A stretch of 64,000 bases of DNA from Helicobacter sp. MIT 99-5507 (GTDB taxonomy: Bacteria > Campylobacterota > Campylobacteria > Campylobacterales > Helicobacteraceae). Positions 30,388 to 39,583 of the stretch are shown piece by piece (the first letter of the stretch is position 1; each line of letters starts with the position of its first letter). The notes below the pieces were generated by a model, which had not been told where the DNA came from, did not search any database, and saw nothing but the letters and a program-made list of their open reading frames with translations. A program made the position numbers and the translations under genes. The stretch covers positions 62,001 to 126,000 of the forward strand of contig NZ_NXLO01000002.1 of assembly GCF_003364295.1 (NCBI RefSeq), given 5' to 3'.

Positions 30388-33132
30388 TTATAATTTTATT
30401 TTTTGCATCTTTCTTGTGAAAAATGCCCCTACTACTATTGCAATTATTCCTGTAACCATAAAATATAAAAATTTTGGAATAGGCATTGGATCGCCAGCTG
30501 CATAAGAATGCAAACCAGATAGATAATAATTCACACCATAATAAGTCATTAATATACTAAAAAATCCTATTACACTAGCACTTGAGAATATATATTGTAA
30601 ATTCTCTTTACAAACAAATCTAAGGTGTATAATAATAGCATATATTCCAATAGAAACCAAAGACCAAGTCTCTTTTGCATCCCAGCCCCAATATCTACCC
30701 CAAGATTCATTTGCCCAAACTCCACCAAGAAAATTTCCTATACAAAGCAAAAGTAATCCTAAAATCATAGACATTTCATTTATAACAGTAATTGAATTGA
30801 TAATAGAATCTAGCTTATCAGATTTAAATCTTCTAAATATCATAAGAATAAGTGCAATGATACCCAAGGTAAAGCATAATGCCAAGAATCCATAACTAGC
30901 TGTTATAACAGATACATGGATATTTAGCCAATATGATTTTAATACAGGCACAAGATTTCCAATTTGTGGATCCATAAATCCAAGGTTTGCAACAAGAAGC
31001 GAAATACCAGCAAGGAATAATGATGCACAAACTGCCAAATAAGATTTTCTAAAAAATACTATTCCGGATGTCGCAGATACAAATGCTATATACAACATAG
31101 ATTCATATGCATTGCTCCAAGGTGCGTGTCCTGCTACATACCACCTAAGCAATAATGCAAATAAATGAAGTAGTAGTAACAACACGCTTACATAATAAAA
31201 TGCTTTTAATATTTTTAGTAGTTTATCATTTGGTTTGAAAATACAAATAAATACAATAATAAACATCACAATACTAATAAGTATATAAGGGAGTATTAGT
31301 TGTTTAAATAAGTTTAATTTATTTAACATAATCTCTGCATTTAATTTATTTTCATCAAGATAAATTGATTTAGCCGAATATTCTTTTTGATAATTAATAA
31401 TTTCTTCTAATGCTTTTGTAGCTTCACTCCAATCATTACTCTCTACACCTTTATTAAAACCATCAAAATATGTTAAAAGCATTGACTGAATTTTAATTGA
31501 TATATCATTATTACCAAAAGTCATAATATCAATTGGTGAGAGCCAAGTTTCTCCATGTTCTGGAATAGGAAATATTTTTATAAATTGTGCTGTAAAGATT
31601 CCATAAGCGATATTTAATCTCTCATCAACATTCAATAAATCTTTATCAAATGTGCCGCGTTCAGCAGGCTTTTTTCTATTTGCTTCTTCAACATAGTTTA
31701 TAAGTTTATAAGTGCCATCTTCATTAAACATATCTTTAAATGAAACATAATCACTATCTTTGCTAACACCTAGAATCTCTTTTAATTTTGGTGTAGATAT
31801 TTTTATCATTTTGATATTTTGCCAATCATTTGAATACACAATCATCCCAAGGACAATTTGCATATTTGTTAGATTCTTGTAATTATCTTTTTTTATCATT
31901 TTATGCACAAATTCGCTTGCTAGAGTATCCATAGGCTTAATTCTGCCTTGATAATCTTGCACTTGAAGTTTGCCAAACATTGCTGCATGCTCTTTTGAAT
32001 TTTCTCGTAATTTTGTTAGCCGTTCAACTATCGCCTTATCATCTATTTTATTTGTATCATTTGCAATTAATGGCGTATTTATCGATACTAATGCTACTAA
32101 TGCTAAAGCATAAATACTTTGAGATTGTAAAAATTTACCAAGTTTTCTAAATCTTCCATTTTTTGCAAAAATCAACCAAAAAGAGCCAACAATAAGCAAA
32201 AAATATCCTATATATGTTGGAATCTTACCTGGATCATTATTTATACTCAAAATCGTGCCTAACTCATCTTCATCATAATGTGCTTGAAAGAATCTATATC
32301 CGCCATAATCAAGTGTATGATTCATATATATATGATATGGCATTTCAATATTATTTTTCTCATCTAGTAGCACAACCTTTGCTTCATACGAGGATGGAGA
32401 CATAGAACCTGGATATCGCTCTAAAATAAAATCATCAAGCTTAATAGAAAATGGTAATTCAATCATTCTTGGACCCCAATTTATTATTGCTTTTATGCCA
32501 TTTAAGTCAATAACAGAATCTTTTGCAATTTGACTACCACCAATTAAAGTTAGTGGATATTCTATGCCATTATAAAATATAGAGCCTTCTAGTATAGATG
32601 TAGGATCTCCTTTGTTGTCATTCATCTTTGAAATACTATTTGATTTTATCTCAAAGCTTTTATCGCCAAATATGATTTTTTCATCCAATTTTTTTGAAGA
32701 AGCAAAAGAGATATTTGTTGGAATATGAAGATTGTATTTATTGTCGCCATCAAGGACAATGATATTTAGATAATTATCACTACTTGTATAAAGCGAGGTG
32801 CTCTCTCCTTCTCTAATGTGCATCAAACCTTCATGCCCAAAAAATCTAGTAATACCTGCACCAATGATGATGATGATAAATGAAAAGTGAAGTATAAATG
32901 ATGCATATTTTTTTTGTTGCAATAATTTATAACGCAAAATAACACCAATCAAACAGATTAAAATCCACAAATGTAAAATATTAAAAAACCATGCATCATA
33001 TATCAAGGCTTTTGCGGCATTTGTCCCGTAATCATTTTCTATAAATGTAGCAATTGCAATCAATGCTGCATAGATTCCCATAAGTGGAATTGCAGCATAT
33101 AAAGAAGCAAATAGTGTCTTAAAAATTTTCAT
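30388..33132 (-). CDS. ccsBA: Fused cytochrome c synthetase CcsBA
   Basis: A protein of 914 residues joining ResB/CcsB and CcsA. The N-terminal half has membrane helices (FIENDYGTNAAKALIYDAWF, ILHFSFIIIIIGAGITRFFG) and a periplasmic domain. The C-terminal half carries the heme-handling WWD segment WGRYWGWDAKETWSLVS near residue 810, with flanking histidines (NIHVSVITASYG, GLHSYAAGD). It attaches heme to c-type cytochromes outside the membrane (system II). The order with the thioredoxin-like lipoprotein and hemH matches H. pylori HP0378-HP0376 and groups heme synthesis with heme attachment. Confidence 0.94.
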   Translation of the reverse strand: MKIFKTLFASLYAAIPLMGIYAALIAIATFIENDYGTNAAKALIYDAWFFNILHLWILICLIGVILRYKLLQQKKYASFILHFSFIIIIIGAGITRFFGHEGLMHIREGESTSLYTSSDNYLNIIVLDGDNKYNLHIPTNISFASSKKLDEKIIFGDKSFEIKSNSISKMNDNKGDPTSILEGSIFYNGIEYPLTLIGGSQIAKDSVIDLNGIKAIINWGPRMIELPFSIKLDDFILERYPGSMSPSSYEAKVVLLDEKNNIEMPYHIYMNHTLDYGGYRFFQAHYDEDELGTILSINNDPGKIPTYIGYFLLIVGSFWLIFAKNGRFRKLGKFLQSQSIYALALVALVSINTPLIANDTNKIDDKAIVERLTKLRENSKEHAAMFGKLQVQDYQGRIKPMDTLASEFVHKMIKKDNYKNLTNMQIVLGMIVYSNDWQNIKMIKISTPKLKEILGVSKDSDYVSFKDMFNEDGTYKLINYVEEANRKKPAERGTFDKDLLNVDERLNIAYGIFTAQFIKIFPIPEHGETWLSPIDIMTFGNNDISIKIQSMLLTYFDGFNKGVESNDWSEATKALEEIINYQKEYSAKSIYLDENKLNAEIMLNKLNLFKQLILPYILISIVMFIIVFICIFKPNDKLLKILKAFYYVSVLLLLLHLFALLLRWYVAGHAPWSNAYESMLYIAFVSATSGIVFFRKSYLAVCASLFLAGISLLVANLGFMDPQIGNLVPVLKSYWLNIHVSVITASYGFLALCFTLGIIALILMIFRRFKSDKLDSIINSITVINEMSMILGLLLLCIGNFLGGVWANESWGRYWGWDAKETWSLVSIGIYAIIIHLRFVCKENLQYIFSSASVIGFFSILMTYYGVNYYLSGLHSYAAGDPMPIPKFLYFMVTGIIAIVVGAFFTRKMQKIKL

Positions 33133-33144
33133 TATATAAGCCTT

Positions 33145-33723
33145 TTATAAATTATGTATTTTTTTATTCAAATCTTCATATTGACCCATAGCATTATCTT
33201 TTCTAACTACATCTAATACTAAATCTTTGAATTTTGGCGTAAATCCTGGAAACAAATATTTCACATCGCCATTTTTACTTAAAAATACAATTGATGGCGT
33301 AAAATCAACTGCAAATAGCTGAGCAATATCGCTTGTATTTACCTTGCTTTGTCTATCATTAAAATTGATTGAATGTATTTTTAGATAGCTAGTATTTACA
33401 TAGTATGGATTAAAATTATCTTTTATTACTTGTTTTAGATTCTCATCTTTTTTGATGATATCTTTTAGACTATCACAATAATTGCAATTATTTTTACCAA
33501 AGATGATTAAAACATCTTTATTGAAATTAATTTCATTTGTATCCAAAAATACATCTGCTACATCGGCATAACTTGCTTTATCGAGATTTTTTTCTGATTC
33601 TCTTGCATTAGAATCCATCGTAGAACCACTTGATATCAAAGTAGAATCTATTTTATTATCATTGCAAGATACAAACAATAAACTAAATAATACTACAAAA
33701 ACAATATTAAATCTTTGCTTCAT
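33145..33723 (-). CDS. Thioredoxin-fold lipoprotein for cytochrome c maturation
   Basis: A protein of 192 residues with lipobox LFVSC near residue 20 and a thioredoxin fold with active site NNCNYCDSL (CxxC) and the cis-proline loop FTPSIVFL. It probably reduces the apocytochrome CxxCH cysteines for the adjacent CcsBA; the H. pylori neighbour HP0377 has such a role, as I recall. It lies 12 bases downstream of CcsBA's promoter side and overlaps the hemH end by 17 bases, so all three genes appear co-transcribed. Confidence 0.83.
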   Translation of the reverse strand: MKQRFNIVFVVLFSLLFVSCNDNKIDSTLISSGSTMDSNARESEKNLDKASYADVADVFLDTNEINFNKDVLIIFGKNNCNYCDSLKDIIKKDENLKQVIKDNFNPYYVNTSYLKIHSINFNDRQSKVNTSDIAQLFAVDFTPSIVFLSKNGDVKYLFPGFTPKFKDLVLDVVRKDNAMGQYEDLNKKIHNL

Positions 33724-34690
33724 CGATACTTTTTCCTTTTAAATTAATTAAATCAATAATACTCTTAGCAAAAGTGAGAGAATCATTTGGACATTTGCAA
33801 ACGATATAATTTTTTATTCCAAGTTTATTAGCTAACTCTCTATTTTCAATCTCAAGTTCATATATCGTTTCTGAATTATCTATGCTAAAGGCAAGTGGAT
33901 AAATCATGATATTATAATCTTTATATTCTTTAATAGTATCAATCGTAGTTGGTTCTAGCCATTTTACTGGTCCTATTTTTGATTGATAACAAACTGCTAT
34001 ATCTTTAAAGTTTATACCTTCTTTAATCAATCTCTCTTCCAAAGCAGCTGCACTTTTTTCTATTTCATTTTTGTATGGGTCGCCATTATGCACCATTTGT
34101 TTTGGAATCGAATGAGCTGATAATAACAAAACATAATCGCTATAATCTACTTCACATTCTTTTATTTTTTCTATGCAAGATTCTATAAAACCAATATAAG
34201 TTGGGTAGCTTTCAACCACATTTATCTTTGCTTTAAAATCTAACTCTCTTGCACAACGCATAAATTCCCTTACAGAAGAAAGTGTAGTTGTATTTGAATA
34301 TTGTGGATACATAGAAAAAAGCGTAACTTTTGTAATATTTCTATCCATCAAATCTTTTATTACCAAATCATTATATGGAGGAGTATATCGCATAGCATAA
34401 GTATAGAATCTAGTATTATCTAATTCTTGTAAAACTTTTGTCAAATTAAATGTAATCTCAACTAAAGGTGATTTAGAACCTATCTGCTTGTAATTGCTCT
34501 TTGCTTTTTCTAATCTTGAATTTACAATCATATTTGCAGTAAATTTACGTATAAAAGAATTTTTGATAGTTAAAATGAGTGGATCATTAAACATATTTTT
34601 TAAAAAAGTTTCAACTTCAAATAAATTATTTGGACCACCCATATTTAGTAGGACTACCGCCTCATTTGTATTAATATTTATATTACTCAA
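33707..34690 (-). CDS. hemH: Ferrochelatase
   Basis: A protein of 327 residues that inserts iron into protoporphyrin IX. It has VVLLNMGGPNNLFEVETFLK, YAMRYTPPYND, LLLSAHSIPKQMVHNGDPY with the catalytic His, CYQSKIGPVKWLEPTT and PLAFSIDNSETIYELEIE. The start appears to be TTG at 34690. An AGG precedes it but the site is weak. It begins the leftward block hemH - thioredoxin-like - ccsBA. Confidence 0.94.
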   Translation of the reverse strand: MSNININTNEAVVLLNMGGPNNLFEVETFLKNMFNDPLILTIKNSFIRKFTANMIVNSRLEKAKSNYKQIGSKSPLVEITFNLTKVLQELDNTRFYTYAMRYTPPYNDLVIKDLMDRNITKVTLFSMYPQYSNTTTLSSVREFMRCARELDFKAKINVVESYPTYIGFIESCIEKIKECEVDYSDYVLLLSAHSIPKQMVHNGDPYKNEIEKSAAALEERLIKEGINFKDIAVCYQSKIGPVKWLEPTTIDTIKEYKDYNIMIYPLAFSIDNSETIYELEIENRELANKLGIKNYIVCKCPNDSLTFAKSIIDLINLKGKSIDEAKI

Positions 34691-35016
34691 AATACTACCT
34701 ATGGTTATAAAAATAAAAAGTAAATAATATAATAAAAATTCTTTTAAATGCTTAAATGATAAATTTTATTATTAACCTTTAATATCCCAAAAAAAATCAA
34801 AGTATTTAGCGGTTTTTCTTTATATTGCTATTTATTTTTATTGCAAGGATTTTTCTAGATTCTAATTGTAATTAAAAAATACATTCATTTAAAAATCATC
34901 ATATAATCTATATTTATCAAGTGATTAATCTGTGGCGTCTATATTTTTAGAATCTCTTTATATATTTGCCACCTTTTGTTATAATCTCTAACTTTATATA
35001 CAAACAAAGAGGGGTG
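34691..35016. other. Gene-free divergent intergenic region
   Basis: These 326 bases separate hemH (minus) from a small membrane-protein gene (plus). They are about 80% AT, contain no open frame of note, no tRNA-like fold and no strong inverted repeat. Several TATAAT-like hexamers occur; the best plus-strand one is at 34980-34985. Two AGATTCT-type heptamers are present. Otherwise I see nothing in it. Confidence 0.6.
34980..34985 (+). promoter_or_regulatory. Extended -10 element for membrane protein-rsmE
   Basis: TGTTATAAT is a perfect TATAAT with an upstream TGn. The predicted transcript start near 34992 lies about 25 bases before the ATG at 35017, which follows AGAGGGG. Confidence 0.5.
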
Positions 35017-35412
35017 ATGGAGGCATTAGCACTAAGCCATGCGATAGGATTCCACTATGCTATTGGAATATCATTGCTAATAATCATAATAGCAAATCTT
35101 ATTATTTTATTTATCAATGATTTTTATAAAGTGCATAAATATATGTGGTATTTAACTCCTGTATTATTTGGGATATTGGCAGTTACTTTGATTAGTGGAT
35201 TTAGTATTTTTGCGATGATGAAATTTCATATAAATTTTATGATATTGTTAATGATTTTTATAAATATTGCAATCATTGCACTTGAAATAAAAAGAATAAA
35301 AAAACTTCGCATAGTGCGTAAAAAACCATCACTTATAAAAAACTATATCAAACAAAGCAGAATCCTTTATACAATCTATCTTTTTGCTACTTTGATATTT
35401 TTTCTAGGATAA
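35017..35412 (+). CDS. Small integral membrane protein of unknown function
   Basis: A protein of about 131 residues with four predicted membrane helices (IGISLLIIIIANLIILFI, MWYLTPVLFGILAVTLISGF, INFMILLMIFINIAIIALEI and a C-terminal IYLFATLIFFLG). Helix 1 includes His residues (ALSHAIGFHYAIG) and a later FHINFM, which might bind heme or metal. I do not recognise a characterised family. It is followed after 4 bases by rsmE. A gene in this position also lies between rsmE and hemH in H. pylori, as I recall. Start chosen at ATG 35017 because of AGAGGGG. Confidence 0.6.
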   Translation: MEALALSHAIGFHYAIGISLLIIIIANLIILFINDFYKVHKYMWYLTPVLFGILAVTLISGFSIFAMMKFHINFMILLMIFINIAIIALEIKRIKKLRIVRKKPSLIKNYIKQSRILYTIYLFATLIFFLG

Positions 35413-35416
35413 TATT

Positions 35417-36070
35417 TTGCAATTTTTATATCATAAAGATTCTGGAGAAAAAAATATAATCTTAGATAATCAAGCATTCCATCATGTATTCAATGTAAGG
35501 CGACAAAAAGATTCTATTTTGATATTAGCAAATATGTTAGATTCTAAGCTTTATAGTTACAAAATATTACAAGTAGGAAAAAAGCAAGCAACTCTAGAGC
35601 TAATAGATTCTAAATCTATAAAACAAAATAGCCCAAAAACACATATCATTCAAGCAATAATTGATATGAATGAATTTAGCAAAACCCTTCCATATCTAAA
35701 TGAATTATTTGTAGAAAAAATTACATTTTTTTATAGTGATTTTAGCCAGAGAAATGAAAAAATAAATATCGAAAAATTACATAAGATTCTACTAAATTCA
35801 TCAATGCAATGCGGAAGATTGAGTATTATGAAAATAGAAATAATGAAAAATTTAAACGAAGTATTAAATATTTATAGAGATTCTATAGCACTAGATTTTA
35901 ATGATAATAGAATTAATATAAAAAATCATAATAGCTTTATTATTGGAGCTGAAGGTGGATTTAGTAAAAACGAGAGAGAATTGCTAAAAGATAGGCTATT
36001 TGGAATAGACAATCCTTTGATAATGCGTGCAAAAACAGCTTCTATATTTGTTGCAGCAAATAAAATCTAG
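35417..36070 (+). CDS. rsmE: 16S rRNA (uracil1498-N3)-methyltransferase RsmE
   Basis: A SPOUT-fold methyltransferase of 217 residues. An N-terminal PUA-like strand region has [14 protein letters not shown]. The C-terminal knot has [20 protein letters not shown] and [17 protein letters not shown] (family: RILRTETAxxxAL). The start is TTG at 35417. Its TAG stop shares the sequence CTAG with the stop of the convergent murA gene. Confidence 0.9.
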   Translation: MQFLYHKDSGEKNIILDNQAFHHVFNVRRQKDSILILANMLDSKLYSYKILQVGKKQATLELIDSKSIKQNSPKTHIIQAIIDMNEFSKTLPYLNELFVEKITFFYSDFSQRNEKINIEKLHKILLNSSMQCGRLSIMKIEIMKNLNEVLNIYRDSIALDFNDNRINIKNHNSFIIGAEGGFSKNERELLKDRLFGIDNPLIMRAKTASIFVAANKI

Positions 36071-36077
36071 ATTTTAT
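36060..36077. repeat. 18-bp perfect palindrome over two stop codons
   Basis: ATAAAATCTAGATTTTAT is fully self-complementary. Its central CTAG gives TAG stops on both strands, for rsmE (plus) and murA (minus), whose coding regions overlap by 4 bases. It could act as a termination or RNA-stability signal, although without a loop. Confidence 0.55.
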
Positions 36078-37341
36078 CACCTTTTAGACGCTCTATTTTT
36101 ACACCAATTGTTGATAGCTTTTGTTCTATTTTTTCATAACCTCTATCAAGATGATAGATTCTATGAATCCTTGTTTCTCCACTTGCAATAAGTGCTGCAA
36201 GGATCAAAGCACTGCTAGCACGAAGATCTGTCGCCATCACATCAGCACCTATTAGATTGCTTCTACCGCTAATATTTGCAACATTGCCAAGTAGCGATAT
36301 ATTTGCCCCAAGTCTTTGTAATTCATTTACATGCATAAAACGATTTTCAAATAATCTCTCTTTTATCGTGCTTACACCATTGCATTGCGTAGCCAAAGCC
36401 ATAAATTGTGCTTGCATATCAGTTGGGAATCCAGGATATTCGCTTGTAGTGATTTCAAATCCACTAAGCTCTCGTGCTTTTAAAATCGTAATACTACTAG
36501 AATCTACTTCTATGCCAAAACCTATTTCTTTTAGTTTGTTTGTAATCGCCTCAAGATGTTTTGGTATGACATTATTTATCGTGATACTAGAATTTGTGAT
36601 AGCACCGGCACAAAGATAAGTGCCTGCCTCGATTCTATCTGGTATGATTTCTATATTTTTAAAATCCAAAAGCTCGCCATCACTTCCAACAATCACAATT
36701 TCATTGCTACCTTGCCCACTAATCTCAACTCCTGCTTGTCTTAAAACATCACATAATTGAATAATTTCTGGTTCTTTTGCAGGATTTGTTATTATTGTTG
36801 TGCCTTTTGCAAGAGCTGCTGCCATTATCACATTTTCAGTGCCAGTTACTGTTATCTTATCAAAAATGATATTGCTTCCTTTTAGCCCTTTTGGCGCACT
36901 TGCATTGATATATCCATTTGTGATGTGAATATCAGCACCCATATTTCCCATAGCCTTAATATGCAAATCAACAGGTCTAGCCCCGATTGCACATCCGCCC
37001 GGAAGGCTGACTTGACATTTTCTAAATCTAGCAAGAAGAGGTCCAAGAAGCAATATAGAAGCACGCATTTTACGCACCATATCATATACAACTTGTGTAT
37101 TATTTATATTATTTGTATTAATGCTAACACTATTTTCATTTATATCTTTACTGCTTGCACCAAGCATAGTAAGCAATTTTATAAGAACTTTTACATCTAC
37201 AACATTTGGCAGATTCTCTAATACTACATCATTTTTTGACAAAATTGTTGCAGCAATTAGTGGCAATGCCGAATTTTTCGCACCACTAATTTTAACACTA
37301 CCATATAAATTATCACTATGTTTGATTCTTAAATAATCCAC
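36067..37341 (-). CDS. murA: UDP-GlcNAc 1-carboxyvinyltransferase MurA
   Basis: A protein of 424 residues catalysing the first committed step of peptidoglycan synthesis. It has [20 protein letters not shown] at the start, [16 protein letters not shown] with the fosfomycin-target Cys (CxIGxRP), and [14 protein letters not shown]. It also has [20 protein letters not shown] and [20 protein letters not shown]. The length is typical. Together with galU and a small protein it forms a leftward run also found in H. pylori (HP0646-HP0648). Confidence 0.96.
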   Translation of the reverse strand: MDYLRIKHSDNLYGSVKISGAKNSALPLIAATILSKNDVVLENLPNVVDVKVLIKLLTMLGASSKDINENSVSINTNNINNTQVVYDMVRKMRASILLLGPLLARFRKCQVSLPGGCAIGARPVDLHIKAMGNMGADIHITNGYINASAPKGLKGSNIIFDKITVTGTENVIMAAALAKGTTIITNPAKEPEIIQLCDVLRQAGVEISGQGSNEIVIVGSDGELLDFKNIEIIPDRIEAGTYLCAGAITNSSITINNVIPKHLEAITNKLKEIGFGIEVDSSSITILKARELSGFEITTSEYPGFPTDMQAQFMALATQCNGVSTIKERLFENRFMHVNELQRLGANISLLGNVANISGRSNLIGADVMATDLRASSALILAALIASGETRIHRIYHLDRGYEKIEQKLSTIGVKIERLKGDKI

Positions 37342-37344
37342 AAT

Positions 37345-37767
37345 CTACTTCCTTTTTTTCTTATTGTCTTCTCGATATTTTAAGCTAATTCCTATTGCTT
37401 GTTTTATTTCTTGTTTGATACTAGGATTCTTCTTTGATAAATCATCTCTAAATTGAGCAGCTTGTTCAACACTCATATAATCAAGTAGAGTAATTTCTTG
37501 AATTAGTTTTAACCAAGTATTAAAATTACTACTTTTTGAAGAGATATTGTAAAAATGCGTATAAAATTCATGCATCACAGAATCTAAAACTTCTTTATCC
37601 TCATTTGAATTTTTTATTTGATCTATTAATAAATCAAGAGTTGTCTTTGGGGCTATTGGCTCTTTTGTGTAGCTAAAAAAATTACTAAAAAACAAAAAGA
37701 GTAGCAAAATAGATAAAGTTAAGATTTCAATGATATAAAAAAGTAAAAAATAAGATACTTGATACAA
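37345..37767 (-). CDS. Small membrane-anchored conserved protein
   Basis: A protein of 140 residues with one N-terminal helix (LLFYIIEILTLSILLLFLFF). A helical soluble domain of about 100 residues contains FYTHFYNISSKSSNFNTWLK and MSVEQAAQFRDDLSKKNP, with a very basic tail (KYREDNKKKRK). The start is probably TTG at 37767. It lies between galU and murA, 2-3 bases from each, as does a hypothetical gene in H. pylori. I do not recognise its function. Confidence 0.65.
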   Translation of the reverse strand: MYQVSYFLLFYIIEILTLSILLLFLFFSNFFSYTKEPIAPKTTLDLLIDQIKNSNEDKEVLDSVMHEFYTHFYNISSKSSNFNTWLKLIQEITLLDYMSVEQAAQFRDDLSKKNPSIKQEIKQAIGISLKYREDNKKKRK

Positions 37768-37769
37768 AT

Positions 37770-38594
37770 CTAATCTTTCATTTTATTATACAAATCTACA
37801 TTTGCTTTGATAAATCCTTCATTACTACCGCAATCATATCGAATACCTTTGAATTTATATGCTAAAACTCTTGTGCTTTTAGCAGCTCTATTTAGGGCAT
37901 CTGTTATTTGAATCTCGCCTCTTTTATCTGGCATTGTATATTTTAGAATCTCAAAAATATCTGGAGTTAAAATATATCTACCAATTACAGCAAGATTACT
38001 TGGTGCTTCTTTTGGCTCTGGCTTTTCTATCATGCTTTTAATCTCATATATAGAATCTTCTATACAAACGCCATCAATCACGCCATATTTATCTAAATCA
38101 CTAGATTCTACTTCTTGTATTGCAACAATAGAGCATTGAAAGCGATTATAAATCTCAGCCATTTGAGCAAGCACATTTTTCCCAGAATCATTTATACACA
38201 AATCATCCGCTAAAATGACACCAAATGCTTCATTACCAATTAGCTTTTGACCTGTCAATATTGCATGTCCTAAACCTTTCATCTCTTTTTGACGAATATA
38301 TGTGAATGAACAATTATTTATCACATCAATAGTTTCACGCAGTAAATGCTCTTTTTTTGCACTTTTTAATTGATGTTCTAGTTCATAACTCACATCAAAA
38401 TGATCTTCAATAGCTCTTTTTCCTCGCCCTGTTACAATTGCCATAGTATCACAAGATGCCTCTAGTGCCTCTTCAACACCATATTGAATAAGTGGCTTTG
38501 AATTTATAGGTAGCATTTCTTTTGGAATAGCTTTTGTTGCAGGAAGAAATCTAGTGCCATATCCAGCTGCTGGAAATAAACATTTTTTAATCAT
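37770..38594 (-). CDS. galU: UTP-glucose-1-phosphate uridylyltransferase
   Basis: A nucleotidyltransferase of 274 residues that makes UDP-glucose. The signature FPAAGYGTRFLPATKAIPKE is at the start, followed by MLPINSKPLIQYGVEEA, GHAILTGQKLIGNEAFGVIL, ADDLCIN and MIEKPEPKEAPSNLAVIGRY. UDP-glucose is the donor expected for the glucosyltransferases at 52-56 kb. Co-directional with murA and the AAA ATPase. Confidence 0.95.
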   Translation of the reverse strand: MIKKCLFPAAGYGTRFLPATKAIPKEMLPINSKPLIQYGVEEALEASCDTMAIVTGRGKRAIEDHFDVSYELEHQLKSAKKEHLLRETIDVINNCSFTYIRQKEMKGLGHAILTGQKLIGNEAFGVILADDLCINDSGKNVLAQMAEIYNRFQCSIVAIQEVESSDLDKYGVIDGVCIEDSIYEIKSMIEKPEPKEAPSNLAVIGRYILTPDIFEILKYTMPDKRGEIQITDALNRAAKSTRVLAYKFKGIRYDCGSNEGFIKANVDLYNKMKD

Positions 38595-38607
38595 CTTAAT
38601 ACCTTTA

Positions 38608-39378
38608 TTATTTTATTAAACCAATTTTTATTGCTCTAAAAAAATCATAAGCAACCCTGCCGCTTCTTTGACCTTTTTGCGTAGCATATGATAAGGCTTT
38701 TACTTTTAATTCTTCGCTTAAATCTTCTTTTAGATAAATGCCAATTATACGCAAATATTCTTCTGCATTAATCTTATAAAATGGAATACTAAGTCCAAAC
38801 CTATCGCTTAGTGAAATCCTCTCTTCAACTGCATCAGAAAAATGTAATTCTCCATTTATAATAGTAGTATTTAAATTATCACTTTGATATTCAGCCATTA
38901 TATGTTTTCTATTTGATGTAGCATAAAAAATAATATTATTTGGAATCTTCTCAATTGAGCCATCAAGCACGACTTTTAGTGCTTGATATGATAAATCGCC
39001 TTGTTCAAAACTCAAATCATCACAAAAAACAATAAATTTATATGGCTGTTCTCTCATTGCATCTATGAGTAATGGAAGAGAATCTATATCTCTAGTTGAT
39101 ACTTGAATGATTTTTAGACCATAATCTAAAAAATGAGTAAATACAGCTCTTGCAAGAGTGCTTTTCCCACATCCTCTAGGACCATATAGCAATACATTTA
39201 AGCCATTATTATTATTTAAAAAAGATTCTGTATTTCTTAATAGTATTTCTTTTTGTTCATCAATGCCTATTAAGTTAGATAATTCAAATGAATTAAACTC
39301 TTTTATTGGATGAAAATAATCCCCGCGCCAAATAAAAGCATTATATATTTTCCAATTGGTATCAATTTTTCTAATCAT
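38608..39378 (-). CDS. DUF815-type AAA+ ATPase
   Basis: An ATPase of 256 residues. Walker A is LLYGPRGCGKSTLARAVFTH, Walker B is KFIVFCDDLSFEQG, and sensor-like IIFYATSNRKHIM follows. FNSFELSNLIGIDEQKEILL precedes the P-loop, and LSDRFGLSIPFYKINAEEYL lies in the lid. This matches DUF815, a clade-7 AAA family of undefined function. It heads the run leading to galU and murA, and a 195-base region separates it from clpA. Confidence 0.8.
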   Translation of the reverse strand: MIRKIDTNWKIYNAFIWRGDYFHPIKEFNSFELSNLIGIDEQKEILLRNTESFLNNNNGLNVLLYGPRGCGKSTLARAVFTHFLDYGLKIIQVSTRDIDSLPLLIDAMREQPYKFIVFCDDLSFEQGDLSYQALKVVLDGSIEKIPNNIIFYATSNRKHIMAEYQSDNLNTTIINGELHFSDAVEERISLSDRFGLSIPFYKINAEEYLRIIGIYLKEDLSEELKVKALSYATQKGQRSGRVAYDFFRAIKIGLIK

Positions 39379-39422
39379 AAAATACCCACCTCTAATAGAT
39401 AGATTTATAACTGCTAATTTAC

Positions 39423-39442
39423 TACTTAAAAATTTTTAAGTA
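39423..39442. promoter_or_regulatory. 20-bp perfect palindrome upstream of DUF815-galU-murA run
   Basis: TACTTAAAAATTTTTAAGTA is fully self-complementary and lies 45-64 bases upstream of the DUF815 ATG. TATAAT-like hexamers on the minus strand lie just upstream (about 39450-39465), so the palindrome would fall around the transcription start. It may be an operator or an AT-rich coincidence. Confidence 0.3.
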
Positions 39443-39569
39443 ATTTTATATATTCTATTATATTTTTTTGCAATCTGCTTTATATCTTAATGATTATTTT
39501 AATCTTTTTATAAAAATATATTTGTACTTAACTTAAACATACCAATTTTAAAAAACAATCAAAGATAAA

Positions 39570-39583
39570 ACACTTAAAAGTGT
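39570..39583 (-). terminator. Short hairpin overlapping the clpA stop
   Basis: ACACTT and AAGTGT pair around two bases and include the clpA TAA. On the minus strand the hairpin is followed by TTTTATC and, further on, TTTTTT. It is small but well placed to end clpS-clpA transcription. Confidence 0.45.
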
